Shown here: positions 53,011-63,772 of the stretch, piece by piece
How the letters are laid out: each line of letters begins with the position of its first letter
How positions within the stretch are numbered: the stretch's first letter is position 1
Position numbers and translations under genes: made by a program
NCBI GenBank assembly: GCA_002077065.1
Contig: NAJO01000032.1
Location: forward strand, 186,001-250,000
Length of the DNA stretch: 64,000 bases
Source: Cryoendolithus antarcticus
Lineage: Eukaryota; Ascomycota; Dothideomycetes; Cladosporiales; Cladosporiaceae
Direction: 5' to 3'
The notes under the pieces: generated by a model
Told to the model about the DNA's origin: nothing
The model's database searches: none
What the model saw: the letters and a program-made list of their open reading frames with translations, nothing else

Positions 53011-55061
53011 ATGTACACGGCGCATCGTGGTATGCAGGGCCCGCCGCCAGCGGCGCCTGGGAGTCGCCTGGCTGAGCTCTTGGACCATGTGCGTGTCGAG
53101 TTCGAAGCACAGGCTGGACGGTCAAATGAGCATGAACATCAACGTAAGCTTGCCTTGGATCTAGAGAGGGCGATCTCAGAAGCATCGCCCGCTAGTGTCG
53201 CGTAATGTCTATTGCGATCACTGGTCAATATTCGAGCCAACTGATGCTGACGCGCCACAGTGCAGGCCCAGGTGCAGGAAATGGAGCTTGTCCGAGGCAA
53301 AATCTATCAGCTTGAGCATACGCATAACACCATGAAAGCGAGGTAATACCCGGCGACTGCGACTCCTTGTGCAATGTACTAATACATGCAGATATGAGGA
53401 TGAGATCGCCCGACTGAAGCACGAACTTGAACAGCGCGGCGGACCAGTAGGCGGTGGTCCATCCGGGCCATCGCAGCCTCCACCTCCCGCGATCGGTCAT
53501 GGACCCGCAAATCTGTTCCAGGGGATCATGGCTGGTAGCGCAGCACAAGGAGGACCAGGTCTCGCTCCGCCACCGCAAGATCAGCAAGGCCAACCAGGCA
53601 TGCCAGGCCATATGCAGCCACAAGGTGCACCCGGGTTCAATCCACCTCCAGGTCCACCACACAACCCGTTCGCATACGGAGGACAGCCTCCAGGACCTTC
53701 GTTGAATGGGTACGGACCTCAGCAGCAGCCTCCACTTGCGTCGCCTGCACCGGGTAAGTGATAGTCTTGCTATTTCCACTGTTCTCGTTTCGAAATTGAC
53801 GAGTACCTAGCACGACCAACGCCGCCGCCGAATCAGCTTCGACCCGGTCAGTTTGAGGGCTTCAAGTACACTTCCGAGGAGCTGGAAGACATCGGCAACG
53901 AGCTCTCGAGACTCGACCTTGATAAGTTGCCCGCGCCTCTCAAGCGCCAAGGCGAGGACTGGCACGCCGTCTTCAACCCTCGCGTCATGCGCAGACTTGA
54001 TGTCGGCCTCGTGCACACCCTCCCGCACCAGAGCGTCGTCTGCTGCGTCCGCTTCAGCCATGATGGACGCTTCGTCGCGACTGGTAGTAATCGCGTGGCG
54101 CAAATTTACGATGTCAACACTGGAAACGAAGTCTGCCATCTGACAGACCCAGCCACGAACCAGGATGGCGATCTATACATCCGAAGTGTGTGCTTCAGCC
54201 CCGATGGACGGTATCTCGCTACTGGAGCCGAGGACAAGCTTATTCGCGTAAGTTTGAACTGCTCAGCACTCCGATCTGCAATCACTGACATTACCACAGG
54301 TCTGGGACATCGCAGGCAAGCGTATTGTGCACCAATTCGCAGGCCACGAGCAAGACATCTACAGTCTCGACTTCGCGTCTGATGGCCAGCACATCGCCTC
54401 CGGCTCTGGCGACCGAACCATCAGACTGTGGAACATCCCGAACGAGCAGTGCGTCCTCGAACTCAAGATAGAAGACGGGGTCACGACGGTCGCCATCTCG
54501 CCCGACAACCGCTTCGTCGCAGCCGGCAGTCTCGACAAGAGCGTGCGCATCTGGGACGTCCAGAGCGGTGCGCTCGTTGAGCGCACTGAAGGCGAGCAAG
54601 GCCACAAGGATAGCGTCTATAGTGTGGCATTCTCGCCCGATGGCAGGCATTTGGTGTCTGGCTCGCTGGACAAGACTATCAAGATGTGGGAGCTCAACAA
54701 TGGCGGCTTCTACAATCGTGCTGCTACCGCGACGAAGAGCGGGAAGTGTGTCAAGACTTTTGAGGGGCATAGGGACTTTGTGCTCAGTGTGGCGCTTACG
54801 CCTGATGGGCAGTGGGTGATGTCTGGGAGCAAGGATCGGGGTGTGCAATTCTGGGATCCGGCGACTGGGCAGGCGCAGTTGATGCTGCAGGGTCACAAGA
54901 ACTCGGGTATGTGGTCCATGCTGTTATTGTTGCTGAGGATCTTACTGACTTCCATCGCAGTCATCTCTGTCGCTCCTTCGCCAGTCGGAGGACTGTTCGC
55001 CACCGGGTCTGGCGACATGAAGGCAAGGATCTGGCGCTATGATCCGTATCGTGGACAGTAG
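53011..55061 (+). CDS. tup1: TUP1-family transcriptional co-repressor (RcoA/TupA)
   Basis: Six exons (53011-53143, 53261-53342, 53392-53753, 53811-54247, 54300-54906, 54961-55061), 573 aa. The N-terminal helix [17 protein letters not shown]...[39 protein letters not shown] is the Tup_N tetramerisation and Ssn6-binding coiled coil. A Pro/Gly/Gln-rich linker follows, then [37 protein letters not shown], the Tup1 hallmark, and seven WD40 repeats ending [12 protein letters not shown]. Role: nuclear co-repressor with Ssn6/Cyc8 for many regulons, including development and carbon repression. All five introns keep frame with GT-AG ends. Confidence 0.97.
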
Positions 55062-55700
55062 AGGCGCGGATCGAAGTCACGAGCGATGACTTGAGAGCTC
55101 GATGTGTGTACGCATTTGGCGTGGAGTCATGGAGAATGGAGTTTCTACGAAGTCGACTGTCTGAGTAGTCGATGCTGTCTTGGTAAGACAACTTGACTGC
55201 CATCTCACTCTACGTCGTGGCAGGCAGGGAAGCGTGAGGCGCATGGAGATAAATTATGTATGTCGACAAATTGCATCAGTCGCCTTGATCTCATCCCAGC
55301 TCCGTAGATGCATAGACTGTGGTTTCTAGCGTGCTTTATTCCTTAACGGCCACAGCTTCCTAGTGGCAAGTTGAACCGCGTGCCTCATCTCGGGATTTTG
55401 ACGCGATGGCATCCGGCGCGAATGCGCACGTCGCACAGCTATGCGATCCTCCCGCGAACTTCCATCGGCGCCTTCGCGTTCTCCTTTGTCATCAGGTGCG
55501 TTGTAGTCGCAGAGTCTCGAAGTGACATCCAGAGTGTACACACGTTCTGCCGCGACAACACGACATGCGATTCACCACCTAGCCCAAGTGATGGACCTGC
55601 CCTGAGACTCTAGTCGCCGTTCTCACGATCAGCCGTTGGCCACGAGACTACAGTAGAGCTTTATTGCTGGGTCTTCCGGCCCAAGACGAAGCTTTCCACC
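55062..55700. other. Intergenic, 0.64 kb
   Basis: TUP1 3' UTR and promoter of the MIPC synthase gene. No supported gene. Confidence 0.4.
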
Positions 55701-56774
55701 ATGCGCCGCGGCATCTTGCTTTTCCTTCTCGTCACCGCTGCCGTGCTCATCTTCGCCGTTTCCCAAGTCTGGAATCTGCTCGGCCTGCTCTTCGACTCAG
55801 GGCTCTCTGACAAGATCCTCAGATCCGAGCTGCCAGCGCTGAACGCTAAGCCCTCGAAGGACAAGACCCAGCTCATCCCAAAGATCCTGCACCAGACGTA
55901 CAAAACCGAGTCGATACCTGAAATTTGGCGCGAAGCGCAGAAGAGCTGCTTGGATCTGCACCCAGCGCCAGCATGGGAGTACAAGCTCTGGACCGACGAG
56001 TCGAGCGTGGAGTTCATAAAGGAGGTATACCCTTGGTTCTTTGAGACATTCGAGTCGTACTCCTACCCGATCCAGAGGGCGGACGCGATACGCTACTTCG
56101 TCCTCGCGCACTTCGGCGGCGTATACCTAGATCTCGACGATGGCTGCGCCCGCGACATGGCACCGCTTCTAGCCTACCCGGCCTGGGTGCGCAAAACGAT
56201 GCCCACGGGGATTTCCAACGACGCCATGGGTGCGGTGCCACACCACCCGTTCTTTGAGAGGGTCATCAAGGATATCGCGGGGTATAAGAGAAGTTGGTTG
56301 TTGCCTTATATCACTGTCATGGGGAGCACTGGGCCGCTGTTTTTGAGTGTGCTATGGAGAAGGTGGAGCGCCGAGGGATTCAATGTGGGAGAGGGGAGAG
56401 TGAGGATAATCTTTGGAGAGGAGTATCAGGGGAATGAGTGGAGTTTCTTCACACATCATAAGGGGGATAGCTGGCATGGGTATGATGTGCAGTTGATCTT
56501 TTGGGTGAGTTTGGCGTTTTGAGGGAGAACGGGTCTGACAATGCAACTGACGCGATTGCAGATGGCACGACACTGGATAGTGGTCACGGTGATCGGTTGG
56601 GTCATTGGCTTAACGGTGCTGTTCGTGGTCTGGTACGCCTACCAACGATACTTGTTGAGGGGACAGGCTGGCAATACACGGAGGAAGCCTGTGTCGTCAG
56701 GCTCAAGGTGGAAGTTCTGGCAGAGAGCCGATGCTCAGACGGAGTACGAGCTAGTGTCAAGGCATGAGGTGTAG
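55701..56774 (+). CDS. sur1: Mannosyl-phosphorylinositol ceramide synthase catalytic subunit (GT32)
   Basis: Two exons (55701-56504, 56562-56774), 338 aa. It has an N-terminal signal anchor (RRGILLFLLVTAAVLIFAVSQVW), then the GT32 core: LIPKILHQTYKTESIPEIW, YSYPIQRADAIRYFVLAHFGGVYLDLDDGC with the DxD motif, and FFTHHKGDSWHGYD. The second exon supplies a C-terminal transmembrane span (WIVVTVIGWVIGLTVLFVVWYAY) and a basic tail. This two-anchor form is that of Sur1/Csh1 (MitA in Aspergillus), which add mannose to inositol-phosphoceramide in the Golgi. The acceptor assignment is by architecture; other OCH1-like enzymes usually lack the C-terminal span. Confidence 0.88.
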
Positions 56775-57013
56775 CCCGCACCACTTGGGGACTGCCTTCC
56801 CACCCCATCAAGCAGTCAGAGACGTAAGGCCTCTCACGCGGACGGAGGAAGGAAAGCATGAATGTTTGGCGCAAGGCATCGACTGGCTCGAAGTGCTCGA
56901 CCAGTAGCGATGAGAGGTTAATAAACAGCATACGTGCTGCCTAGATACCGTAATGTAATGATCCACCAGTGTCATCATCGCAGTTCCCAGCACCTCTACT
57001 TTTGGGCGACCGA

Positions 57014-57019
57014 CACGTG
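57014..57019. promoter_or_regulatory. CACGTG E-box upstream of eL39
   Basis: A palindromic CACGTG (in CACGTGACT) 144 bp before the eL39 ATG. Such sites bind bHLH factors and are frequent in ribosomal protein gene promoters of filamentous fungi; use here is inference. Confidence 0.35.
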
Positions 57020-57162
57020 ACTGTGTCAATGTCTTGGCACACGAGTCATTCGTCCGGCACCCGCACTTTCGCAATGTCGAATTCGATGCGCATGACTTCA
57101 AGCCTCTGCCAGCGATATCGAAGACGAGACATTACACAGAAGACATCGAGACAACCGTCAAC

Positions 57163-57493
57163 ATGCCTGTACGTACTCATGGCAACAGCGAAGGTACTTG
57201 GACGGTGTTCTAACGGTGCATACAGTCCCACAAGTCATTCCGCACGAAGACGAAGCTCGCGAAGGCGCAGAAGCAGAACAGGCCCATCCCTCAGTGGATT
57301 CGGTTGAAGACGAACAACACCATCAGGTAGGCATAATCACATCTCTCGTGGATTCGGAGGGCCGAGAATCAGTCTTGGGAGGACCACGGGCATTAAGGGA
57401 GCTGGGGACTGCAGAGGCAAACGGCTGACATACTCTGCTTGCAGATACAACGCAAAGAGGAGACATTGGCGCAAGACCCGTATCGGTATCTAG
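57163..57493 (+). CDS. rpl39: 60S ribosomal protein eL39
   Basis: Three exons (57163-57168, 57226-57326, 57445-57493) give exactly 51 aa, the family length. Exon 1 holds only ATG CCT; exon 2 starts [20 protein letters not shown] and runs through [14 protein letters not shown]. Exon 3 gives [15 protein letters not shown]. This is a near-identical match to eL39 across eukaryotes, with small substitutions (T for Q in RTKTK; KTNN for RTGN). It lines the peptide exit tunnel of the large subunit. Introns are 57 and 118 nt; the second is long for this genome. Because the exons lie in different frames the gene is easily missed. Confidence 0.96.
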
Positions 57494-58275
57494 ACGACTC
57501 GCCACATTGGAGGACGAGGCATCCGGCACCGATCGCGCCGTCATTATGCTACACCACACGACTTCGACAATCAACAGCTGAAGGGGGAGACTGGCTTGAA
57601 TGAGGGTGTTGCGTGGCGTGGGCATGGTCAGATGGCATCGGTATAGAGGCGGAATGGACCAAGCGAACGACCTATCGAGAGTACGAATACATGGCTATGG
57701 CTGAGGTAGACGGAAACCGGACTTCATTACAACCCTTCAGACTGCATTTTTCGCGATCATGCGAACGTGTCCCAATGACAAGCTTGTCATTCCCACTCGA
57801 GCAGTGCCGCAGATGTTCCCGAATACACATGGGACCACAAACCCTCACGTGTGACACATATGGCTCATGGCCGAAGGCAGCATTGGAACGATTGGAGTAT
57901 CTCTCGCTGCTACGTACTCACAGGATCATGTAGGCTGCTGACCACTGCATTCAACGGCAAGGGAGACGACTGCGCTCGTTTGCTAGGCCTTTCACGCTAC
58001 GTCTCAGCGGTAATTTCCTGCCACGTGAACTTTATCGAAGGTGTGGTACATGAACCCCAACCAGACCTCAACTGAATACGCTGACCACGCTCACCGACCA
58101 TACAAGCAACACACATAGCATATTCGAGCCCCCAACCACACGCACGCTTTCGAGACTACGGAATGCCAATTAGAGAGGGCTCAAGGCCCGTTCAGCCTAC
58201 TACATGGCGAAAGTCCCCCAATACTAGCTGCTCTACACAGCGCCAGACCGAGACTACACTTCGCAGAGATCAGCC
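57494..58275. other. Intergenic, 0.78 kb
   Basis: eL39 3' UTR and the promoter of the next gene. A 106-codon frame near 57613-57933 lacks domains and is not called. Confidence 0.4.
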
Positions 58276-58980
58276 ATGGCCCATATTGTGCGTGCAAGAC
58301 TAGCCAACATTGTCAACGGATCGAGCCACTAACGTCACTGCAGTACAATGGCGCAGCCTCCAGCGCCCCAGCCAGCGCAGGGCCTGCGAGCAATTCTACA
58401 CTGAGATCTACCAACCCAGCTGACACTGTGCGTATACCTCCCAGGTTGGACACGTAAAATCCGACACTTTCCACAGCACGAGCCCTGTTTTGGCATCCCT
58501 ACGTATCCACCTCAGTACTACACGAGTGTCGGCGGAAGTTGCCCGTTCTCCTGCGACCACGCAACAGCCCGTCCCTCCAGCGACTACACACCGACTACTC
58601 CTCAAGTCAGCCTCGCCTCCCTTCCCCTACCCGAGCCAGCCTATTTCGAAGCCGGCGTTGAGCTCCAACGCGCTCGCAGTCGGGTCCCGAGTCCCATGTC
58701 TATGTCAGAATACACTTTAGAAGTCCAACTGCACACTGCTGAGCAACAGCGGAGAAGCCTTCGGCGCCGATTGTTCGCAAACCGGAATAGGTTTGACATT
58801 ATGATATTCATGCTAACGATCGTGCTTACCATTGCACTGATCTTCGCGATTGTTTGGGCGGGGTTAGAGTCGTGGGCGGATCATCGCTGCCGGGTGGATC
58901 CGAACCATTCTTATTGTTGGCTCGTATTCGGCGATGGTAATGAGGGGGGACATAAGATAGTAATTTCGAATCTCGCGTGA
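58276..58980 (+). CDS. Small single-span membrane protein, orphan
   Basis: Three exons (58276-58287, 58344-58427, 58477-58980), about 199 aa. Exon 1 encodes just MAHI. Splice sites are GTGCGT donors with CAG acceptors, all in phase 0, and the merged frame is open throughout. The N-terminal 120 residues are Pro/Ser/Tyr-rich (FGIPTYPPQYYTSVGG...). A basic amphipathic stretch (EQQRRSLRRRLFANRNRFD) leads into one transmembrane span (IMIFMLTIVLTIALIFAIVWAGL). The short tail has two Cys (HRCRVDPNHSYCWLV). No family recognised. A second small one-span gene lies 0.5 kb downstream. Confidence 0.6.
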
Positions 58981-59506
58981 GTGCTGGGTGACGCGAGGAT
59001 AAAGCTTCTGGGTCCTGTTAGATGCGTTTAGCGAGCAGGCGTGTTGGATGACTCTGGACGGCTGCCCGGGACACAGACTTCTGGGGTAGTTATATCAGGA
59101 TTTTAAATATATATCATCCACCGAGCTATAACGGCGACCCGCTATGCTGCTCCGATTCTGAGAAGCTAAGCAAGTTGTATAGCACAAAGGTCGCATCAGT
59201 CGTTTATGAACGAGGATGCTCCGTCACCGTCCCAGTCGCATAATCGGTGTGAAACCACAGGTGAAAGATTGTGTAGCGTTCCCAGGAGCGTGGTATACTT
59301 TGTTAGACATGAAGTCAGAGAGGCTGTATGCCGAAGCGGTCCGAGTGAATGATGTAACTTTACGTGAGCGAACAGGGAGCAATTAGTTCAGACACTGAAC
59401 TCACGAGTGGATCAGACTCGTGGATAGATAGGCACACTCCCTGCTCGACTGACTCCGAAATCGTAGCTACCTCGACCAAAGCTACTCGTCTCGAAAATAC
59501 GATACC
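58981..59506. other. Intergenic, 0.5 kb
   Basis: Between the two small membrane-protein genes. A TA-rich patch (TTTTAAATATATATCAT, about 59100-59117) is the only notable feature. Confidence 0.4.
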
Positions 59507-59880
59507 ATGACACCCTCAAGAAGCTCATCGACTCGACCATTGCTAGCCGGAGCAAGATCCAAGCTGGTTGCGAAGTGGCAAGCAGCGACCCGAATCGAAG
59601 TCGACACAGATCGGCTGGGCCAGACAGCAAAGGCGGAATGGGGAGCACCAGTCAAGGAGATCCGAGCACGATGGAGGATGGCTGACGCTGAGGAGGTCGA
59701 GCAGCTGAGGCAGAGACACATGTTCTGGGCTCATGTTGTGATCGTGGTAGCTGCCATGAGCGTGCTTGGATTGATCGTCTGTCTGTTAGTGGTGCCACGA
59801 GACAGTTTGAACGGAAGGTAAACGCTTCATTTATTCGGTGAATTGAAACGATTGCTCACGTTATACACAGATCGGCGTAG
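59507..59880 (+). CDS. Small single-span membrane protein, orphan
   Basis: Two exons (59507-59817, 59871-59880), 106 aa; without splicing it would stop four bases later at 59821 and differ by two residues. An amphipathic Arg/Ala/Glu-rich helix (VKEIRARWRMADAEEVEQLRQRH) precedes one transmembrane span (AHVVIVVAAMSVLGLIVCLLVV) close to the C-terminus, an N-in/tail-anchor-like layout. No family recognised. Architecture resembles the neighbour at 58276 (basic helix then a single span), but sequence similarity is not obvious. Convergent with the Zn2Cys6 gene, whose stop is 14 bp away. Confidence 0.55.
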
Positions 59881-59893
59881 CGAGTTGCTGAGA

Positions 59894-61513
59894 CTATGGC
59901 GCTTCGCTACTGACCTCAGTGACTGCTTTGGATTCGCCGCTGAACCATCTCGAAGCCATCCCGGCATGCGTTTTGCCATCAGCCGCATCTCCTCTGATGT
60001 CAGGCGGCACCGTCTCCGCGGCTGCGCTTGCCAGAAACGCGAGGGTATAAGCCGCTTTACTGCTTTCCCCGACAGTTGCGATCAAGCGCTGCTTGCTTGG
60101 AGACGAAGATCCTTCGGTCACGATGAAGAAGTGTAGGGCTGCGCCTAATGGGAATGCGGCAATTTGTGCTCCCCATAGCCCCGCTTCAGATTCGAAGTAG
60201 TGCATGATATTGGCAGCGATGTTCTCTGCGTCCTCTCTTGGGTCAATGTTCGGCGGCAAAGATGGCTTCGGATGTTCAGATAGTTCCGCTGTCAGACGAA
60301 GGCGAGATAGTAAAGCGAATGTGAACCACATCTGCCCTTTCAGTAATATAGAGCCTGTCCAGTAGTACATGACAGTGTGGAAGAATCCGTACCCGTAGTC
60401 TTTGCAGATTTGACGCAGTGTGGTGGGAGGATCCACATCGTGAGACGCCGATGCCACAAGATGCTCCAGTGTCCGCATCTCCCAACCCCGCAGCGCCTCC
60501 ACCGTCGTCGAACAATCTCGCAAGAGACACTCGCCGTCGTCTAGAAGCGACGATCGGTCTTGATCACCCAACCCATTCGAAACCAGATTGCAGCGCTGCT
60601 TGAGTAGGTCATGGCGTTGTAGCAACTCCGGGATGTTCATCATGGTATCAAGCAGCGAGTCTCTTGGATTGATGCAGCCTTGCTCCGGAGGCAAGCGTGC
60701 GGTGCGCCATATGTCGCTCGCCATGACCGATTGTCTTTGCTGCATGCCGGCTGTCATCGCACTTTGCCTGGCATTAGCGAAGAGAGCACTGCCTACGGCG
60801 GAAGCGTGATCGTCTGCTTGGCGGATTTCTATCATGCGGCACGTCCCAGCCACGTGACTAACCCAGTCACTACTCTGGGACGTGACGCGAGTTGTGGCGT
60901 CGCGCCTAAACCACTCGTATAGTGCCAAATAGTAGCAAGCGGTCAAGGTGGCATCGCTTCGACAATGCACCGGGTGTTGCAGGTCGCGATTGATCGTACG
61001 CAGGGAGCTGGCGTAAAGTCTTGTACCGTGAGTCAATAGAACAGTGTCATTACGATGGACGCCCAGGAGAGCGCAAGTCCAAGCGCGAAGCGCGGTCTGC
61101 AAGGCGCTGCGTGGCGTACTCGCCAATAGTCTTAGCTCAGAGGCGGATGGTGCGTGAAACGCATCGCCTACTGGATGCTTCGAATATGCTGTTCTGGTTG
61201 GCATGAACACCGACAAGCACGAGTCGACGAGCCCTTCGATCACGGATGCGCGCTGGAGCGACAGTGCGGTGAAACCGAGATCGCCATTCGAGTCTGTCGA
61301 TACGACGGATCGGGAGGCGCTGGATGAACCCTCCGAAGGCACAGGGCTCGCTTGGACAGTCGCTACGTCCGTGATGAACCTCCACTGCTTGCCTACGTAG
61401 ATGCATGAAAGCTGCAGCCTTTCACATCGGCTGCAGCTCGGCTGTCGCAAGTCGCAGCCTTTCTTGATACTCCGGCAGATCTGGCAGCCCCGTGATCGTG
61501 GAACACCGACCAT
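59894..61513 (-). CDS. Zn2Cys6 fungal transcription factor
   Basis: Intronless, 539 aa. The binuclear zinc cluster is at the N-terminus: RGCQICRSIKKGCDLRQPSCSRCERLQLSC, with six correctly spaced Cys. A Ser-rich linker follows, then a long helical middle domain with features of the fungal TF regulatory region (LLASTPRSALQTALRAWTCALLG; ATLTACYYLALYEWFR; SDWVSHVAGTCRMIEIRQ). This matches the DUF3468-type group of Zn2Cys6 regulators. Target pathway unknown. It diverges from the DUF2306 membrane-protein gene over about 980 bp, which it might regulate (inference). Confidence 0.9.
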   Translation of the reverse strand: MVGVPRSRGCQICRSIKKGCDLRQPSCSRCERLQLSCIYVGKQWRFITDVATVQASPVPSEGSSSASRSVVSTDSNGDLGFTALSLQRASVIEGLVDSCLSVFMPTRTAYSKHPVGDAFHAPSASELRLLASTPRSALQTALRAWTCALLGVHRNDTVLLTHGTRLYASSLRTINRDLQHPVHCRSDATLTACYYLALYEWFRRDATTRVTSQSSDWVSHVAGTCRMIEIRQADDHASAVGSALFANARQSAMTAGMQQRQSVMASDIWRTARLPPEQGCINPRDSLLDTMMNIPELLQRHDLLKQRCNLVSNGLGDQDRSSLLDDGECLLRDCSTTVEALRGWEMRTLEHLVASASHDVDPPTTLRQICKDYGYGFFHTVMYYWTGSILLKGQMWFTFALLSRLRLTAELSEHPKPSLPPNIDPREDAENIAANIMHYFESEAGLWGAQIAAFPLGAALHFFIVTEGSSSPSKQRLIATVGESSKAAYTLAFLASAAAETVPPDIRGDAADGKTHAGMASRWFSGESKAVTEVSSEAP

Positions 61514-62492
61514 GGTGATGGAGCGTTCAAGGTATTTCTAGAAGAACAGCACTGGAAGAGAACATTCCATGGTTTCCTTTATGGCAGCAATGTGCGCCTC
61601 GCACTGGGCGGCTCACCGGGTTGGAAGCATCATCCACCTGCCTCATCGATATCACTGGCCCTAGAGCCAAATGCACGTCTGCCGCCTGGGTGGAGCGAGC
61701 CAGTGGAAGTCAAGAGTATACCGGTAGCGGTGCGGCTGATCGAGAGCCTCAGTCGCCGCGTGGATAGCGCCTGCGCGCGACGATCGGACCTGCATGTAGC
61801 GTGGACAATGGATTTTGTTCCCGGCTGCAATCTGCCAGATGGTCTGGCCGATGTGTCGAAGGATCGGGGTGTTTGAGTCGTGTAACGCGTTGATAACGCA
61901 GTCAGTGGGGGATCGACTCTGAACAGCTCCTTTGTAATCATGTAAGACACTAAATCCACCTGCCGAACAGTGACTAACTCAGAAACTATCGCGTGAAGCT
62001 TGGCCGGAGATACTCGATCCGGTGCGAAATCTGTTAGAGTCGGGTTACTTACGCCAAGCAGATACGACTACATTACTAAAACCACAATCATACGTCTCCG
62101 CCAAAAAAAAACTCCCCTGGAGGCCAGGGGGAGCTCGCGCTAAGCACATGTAGCCATATTCTGCGCCGGGTGCTTTGCGAGGTTCCATGAACAACTACCC
62201 GATGGTGGAGTCCCTCCAAACTATGGCACCAACATCGCTCGGCATCGCTGGGCGAATGCAACACCGGCGCGTCAGGTAATCACTACCTGGGAAGGCTGGT
62301 AGGAGTCGTAGCAGTTGGCTATGTGTAAGCAGTTGCAATGGCTATAAGTGGGACAAGGTACTCTCTTGACAAGTGCGACCTCTCTTGCTCAATGCTCACT
62401 GCGGTGTACTCTCCATCCCAGCTCCGCTTCTTCCATTTCTCCCTGTCATCGTGTCCACGATTCACGTCGGAATCGACGAAGCTATTGCAGCA
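61514..62492. promoter_or_regulatory. Divergent promoter Zn2Cys6 / DUF2306
   Basis: 979 bp between the two ATGs. It contains the GC-rich hairpin with an A9/T9 tract described separately. No gene supported; a 94-codon plus-strand frame at 61592 has no domain. Confidence 0.45.
62103..62133 (-). terminator. Terminator-like GC hairpin with T9 tract
   Basis: On the plus strand A9 (62103-62111) is followed by CTCCCCTGG, a 3-nt loop and CCAGGGGGAG (to 62133): a nine-pair stem with one bulged G. Read on the minus strand this is a GC hairpin directly followed by nine T, the form of an intrinsic or Pol III-type stop. No internal promoter boxes or known RNA were recognised upstream, so the function is open. 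Confidence 0.4.
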
Positions 62493-63772
62493 ATGTCCAA
62501 GTCCGATCGCGATGCCCCCAATGGCTTCGTACGGACGATGCGTAAGGTCTACCGACCGATCGGGTTTCGAAAGGGCTACAACTTTGTCTTGTGTAATAGA
62601 TGTCAGCACAGCGATGCTTTACATGGATAACTGACACACGAGATCAGTCTTCATTACCGTAGGGGCTCTCCTCGGCTTTACGCTGTCTCGCCTCCAGTAC
62701 CTCTCCTTTTGGGGCGTGTTCTGCAAGCCTGGTGGTAAAGGCATCAACCACGCGATCCCAGGAGAGTGCTACTATTACTCTCGCGGTAAGCACAGCGATG
62801 TGAGGACCGTACGATGCCACACTGACCAAGTCACTTTCCAGATCCTTTCAAGCTCGGGATCATGCTGCACATCTTTACCATCCTGCCCGCTGCTCTGCTA
62901 GTCTGTTTGCAATTCGTACCAATCATCCGACACAAGGTCATCATCTTCCACCGACTCAACGGCTACCTCGTGATACTCTTATCGACCATCGCCAGCGCTG
63001 GTGCCTTTATGATTGCAAGGCACACTCTCGGAGGAGACATGGCGACGCAGACGTGGACTGGCGCGATGATCATCAGCACAACAATAGCATATCTCATGGC
63101 GTGGGTCAACATCAAACGGCTGCAGATAGATCAGCATAGAGCGTGGATGCTGCGCGCTTGGGCTTATGTTGGTGCAAGAAGCCTCGTCTTCAAGGACACA
63201 TCGCTAACTTCTTTGCAGTTTGCAACCATCGTCACGCTCCGCATCATCATGATCTTGGCAGTGACCATTATCTCAGGTCTTTCTGGCTGGTATGTTGCCC
63301 GCCCATGCGCCGAGATTGACTACACCTTCGGCCAGAAGAACACTGTGCGCTTTTGGCCAGAGTGCTCAAACTTTTACAACGGTACCAACCTGGAGCAAGT
63401 CGTCGTCGTCCAGGCGAACAAGAAGGGTAAAGCTATCGAGGTCGGCGCGGCGTTTGGTATGAGTTTTGGCTCGGCTGGCTGGCTAGCTTTCTGGCTTCAC
63501 GCCATTGGCGTCGAACTATACGTGAGTTCAGCTTTCATCAGCTCCTGGCATCGCTGACGGTGCTGTAGCTTCGACTTACACCTGCGGAATCCGATAGACT
63601 GCGTCGAGTGTCGTATGAGAGGCAGCTCGAGCGCGGCTTCAAGCATCCCGGCTCCGCTGGTTTGACTGCGGAGCGCTTCGGCGATGCAAGGCCATACGAA
63701 TCCACGTCCACCGTAAGGGAATCGGTCGCCGAAACTATTCCTCTGAAGGACTTCGACGAGCGCGAGCGGTAA
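62493..63772 (+). CDS. DUF2306 multi-span membrane protein
   Basis: Five exons (62493-62592, 62648-62785, 62842-63167, 63219-63521, 63569-63772), 356 aa. A first span (FFITVGALLGFTLSRLQYLSF) is followed by DPFKLGIMLHIFTILPAALLVCLQFVPIIRHK, then FHRLNGYLVILLSTIASAGAFMIARH with the family HR.NGY motif. HRAWMLRAWAY continues as FATIVTLRIIMILAV. These are the hallmarks of DUF2306, predicted membrane proteins with conserved His that may bind heme or metal. The intron 3 donor (TAT|GTTGGT) is weak; it was preferred because it aligns the family motif, and a GC donor three codons later is an alternative. Function unknown. Confidence 0.85.

Noticed and set aside
59160..59180. GAAGCTAAGCAAG, similar to the internal control region of 5S rRNA
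   Set aside because: Only about 12 bases match; flanking sequence does not fold or read as 5S rRNA.
61592..61876. 94-codon frame upstream of the Zn2Cys6 gene
   Set aside because: No domain, and it lies in a shared promoter.
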